Source of the DNA: DATLGB01 sp963726825
Lineage (GTDB): Bacteria; Actinomycetota; Thermoleophilia; Solirubrobacterales; Solirubrobacteraceae
Assembly: GCA_963726825.1 (NCBI GenBank)
Contig: CAVSDT010000001.1
Span: 992,001 to 1,056,000, forward strand
Reading direction: 5' to 3'
Length of the DNA: 64,000 bases
The notes beneath the pieces are model-generated. The model had not been told where the DNA came from and ran no database searches. It saw only the letters and a list, made by a program, of their open reading frames with translations. Shown here piece after piece: positions 63,122 through 64,000 of this stretch. A program made the translations under genes and the position numbers. The first letter of the stretch is position 1. Each line of letters opens with the position of its first letter.

Positions 63122-64000
63122 GTGCCACCGACCCCCGTCATCGTCGACTGCGACCCCGGCCACGACGACATGGTCGCGATCCTGCTCGCCGCCGCCCACC
63201 CGGCGATCGACCTGCTCGCGATCACGACGGTCGCGGGCAACGGCAGCCTCGAGGCGACGACCCGCAACGCACGCGCGGTCTGCGAGCTGGGGGGCATCAC
63301 CGAAGTCCCGATCGCCGCGGGGGCGCCACAGCCGCTCGTGGGCACCCACGCCGCCGCGGTCGACATCCACGGCGAGTCCGCGCTCGACGGCGCCGACCTG
63401 CCCTCCGGCGACGCCGTGCCGCTCGCCGCCGAGCACGCCGTCGACCTGATGGCGCGCCTCATCGCGACCCACCCGGAGCCGGTGACGCTGTGCCCGCTCG
63501 GCCCGGTGACGAACGTCGCGCTGCTGCTCTCCCTCCATCCCGAGCTGGTCCCGCGGATCCGCGAGATCTCCCTCATGGGCGGGACGATGGGGGAGGGCAA
63601 CCGCCACCCCGTCGCCGAGTTCAACGTCTGGGCGGACCCCGAGGCGCTGCAGGTCGTGCTCGACAGCGGTGTGCCGACGACGCTGTGCGGGCTCGACGTC
63701 ACCCACCAGGCGCTGGCGACGCCGGCGGTGCTCGAGCGGCTCGCGGCGCAGGGGACCGAGCTCGCCCGCACCGTCGGCGAGCTGCTCGTCTTCTTCCGCG
63801 ACGCCTACCGGACGACGTTCGACCTCCCCGATCCGCCGTTGCACGACCCGGTCGCGATCGCCCGCGTGATCGACCCGGCGATCGTGACGACCATCAGCGC
63901 CAACGTCGTGGTCGAGACGAGCGGCACCTACACCCGCGGCGCGACCGTCGTGGACCGCCACGGCGTGACGGACCGTCCCGTCAACGCGCAGGTGGCCGTC
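63122..64000 (+). CDS. Nucleoside hydrolase, cut by the right window edge
   Basis: The open frame of 293 residues runs past the end. The metal-binding signature VIVDCDPGHDDMVAILLA near the N-terminus, the GNGSLEATTRNARAV segment, LCPLGPVTNVALLL, MGGTMGEGNRHPVAEFNVWADPEAL and LPDPPLHDPVAIARVIDP with its His-Asp pair are those of inosine-uridine preferring nucleoside hydrolases. They split nucleosides into base and ribose. The last residues are missing here. The MFS transporter upstream could bring in its substrate, but they are not clearly one operon. Confidence 0.9.
   Translation, partial: MPPTPVIVDCDPGHDDMVAILLAAAHPAIDLLAITTVAGNGSLEATTRNARAVCELGGITEVPIAAGAPQPLVGTHAAAVDIHGESALDGADLPSGDAVPLAAEHAVDLMARLIATHPEPVTLCPLGPVTNVALLLSLHPELVPRIREISLMGGTMGEGNRHPVAEFNVWADPEALQVVLDSGVPTTLCGLDVTHQALATPAVLERLAAQGTELARTVGELLVFFRDAYRTTFDLPDPPLHDPVAIARVIDPAIVTTISANVVVETSGTYTRGATVVDRHGVTDRPVNAQVAV

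Overview
The window is a very GC-rich, gene-dense bacterial chromosome segment with no tRNA, rRNA, CRISPR array, insertion sequence or prophage that I can see. Codon use, the many GTG starts, four GntR regulators, a wax-ester synthase, and secreted enzymes with long Arg/Lys-rich C-terminal tails suggest an actinobacterium, most likely Thermoleophilia (Solirubrobacterales-like: Conexibacter, Patulibacter, Solirubrobacter). That placement is an inference from gene style, not a database result. No intergenic stretch is longer than about 150 bases.

Layout. 1-3.8 kb: an EcsC-like protein cut by the window edge, a drug-efflux MFS transporter and a frameshifted FAD dehydrogenase. 3.8-11.3 kb: a tightly coupled operon (APC permease, FGGY kinase, glycerol-1-phosphate-dehydrogenase-like enzyme, HAD-IIA phosphatase, an unassigned phosphosugar-type TIM barrel, GntR/UTRA regulator, alpha/beta hydrolase). 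It reads as an undescribed catabolic route for a polyol or sugar; the permease is broken by one base. 11.3-14.5 kb: a suppressor-of-fused protein, a DNA photolyase and an L,D-transpeptidase. 14.5-18.4 kb: a hydroxyproline-type degradation operon (FadR-type regulator, DapA-type deaminase, proline racemase/4-hydroxyproline epimerase, D-amino-acid oxidase) with a strong palindrome on the regulator start. 18.4-34.9 kb: mixed housekeeping and lipid genes (amidohydrolase, UbiB kinase, wax-ester synthase, RNase D, TypA, transporters, a UbiB-like pseudokinase). 35-49 kb: secreted peptidases and phosphatase, an RNB nuclease, a PAS-PP2C-ATPase switch protein, an arginine-deiminase-type enzyme and others. 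49.8-54 kb: a two-gene fatty-acid beta-oxidation operon with its TetR regulator and two matching operators. 54-58.3 kb: an amino-sugar (N-acetylglucosamine) regulon with two sites almost identical to the DasR consensus. 58.3-64 kb: an acetyltransferase, two MFS transporters, an FCD-type GntR and a nucleoside hydrolase cut by the right edge.

Three sequence-level patterns cut across the genes. First, a 54-bp palindromic element occurs three times (13.3, 56.3 and 57.1 kb), once inside the start of a coding region; a different 52-bp palindrome interrupts the oxidase at 17.8 kb. Second, at least 17 genes carry a TANNNT box 6-8 bases before the start codon, the signature of leaderless transcripts, sometimes overlapping the stop codon of the gene before. 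Third, two neighbouring genes (2.1-5.4 kb) each carry one extra base relative to their families, which is either real decay or sequencing error.
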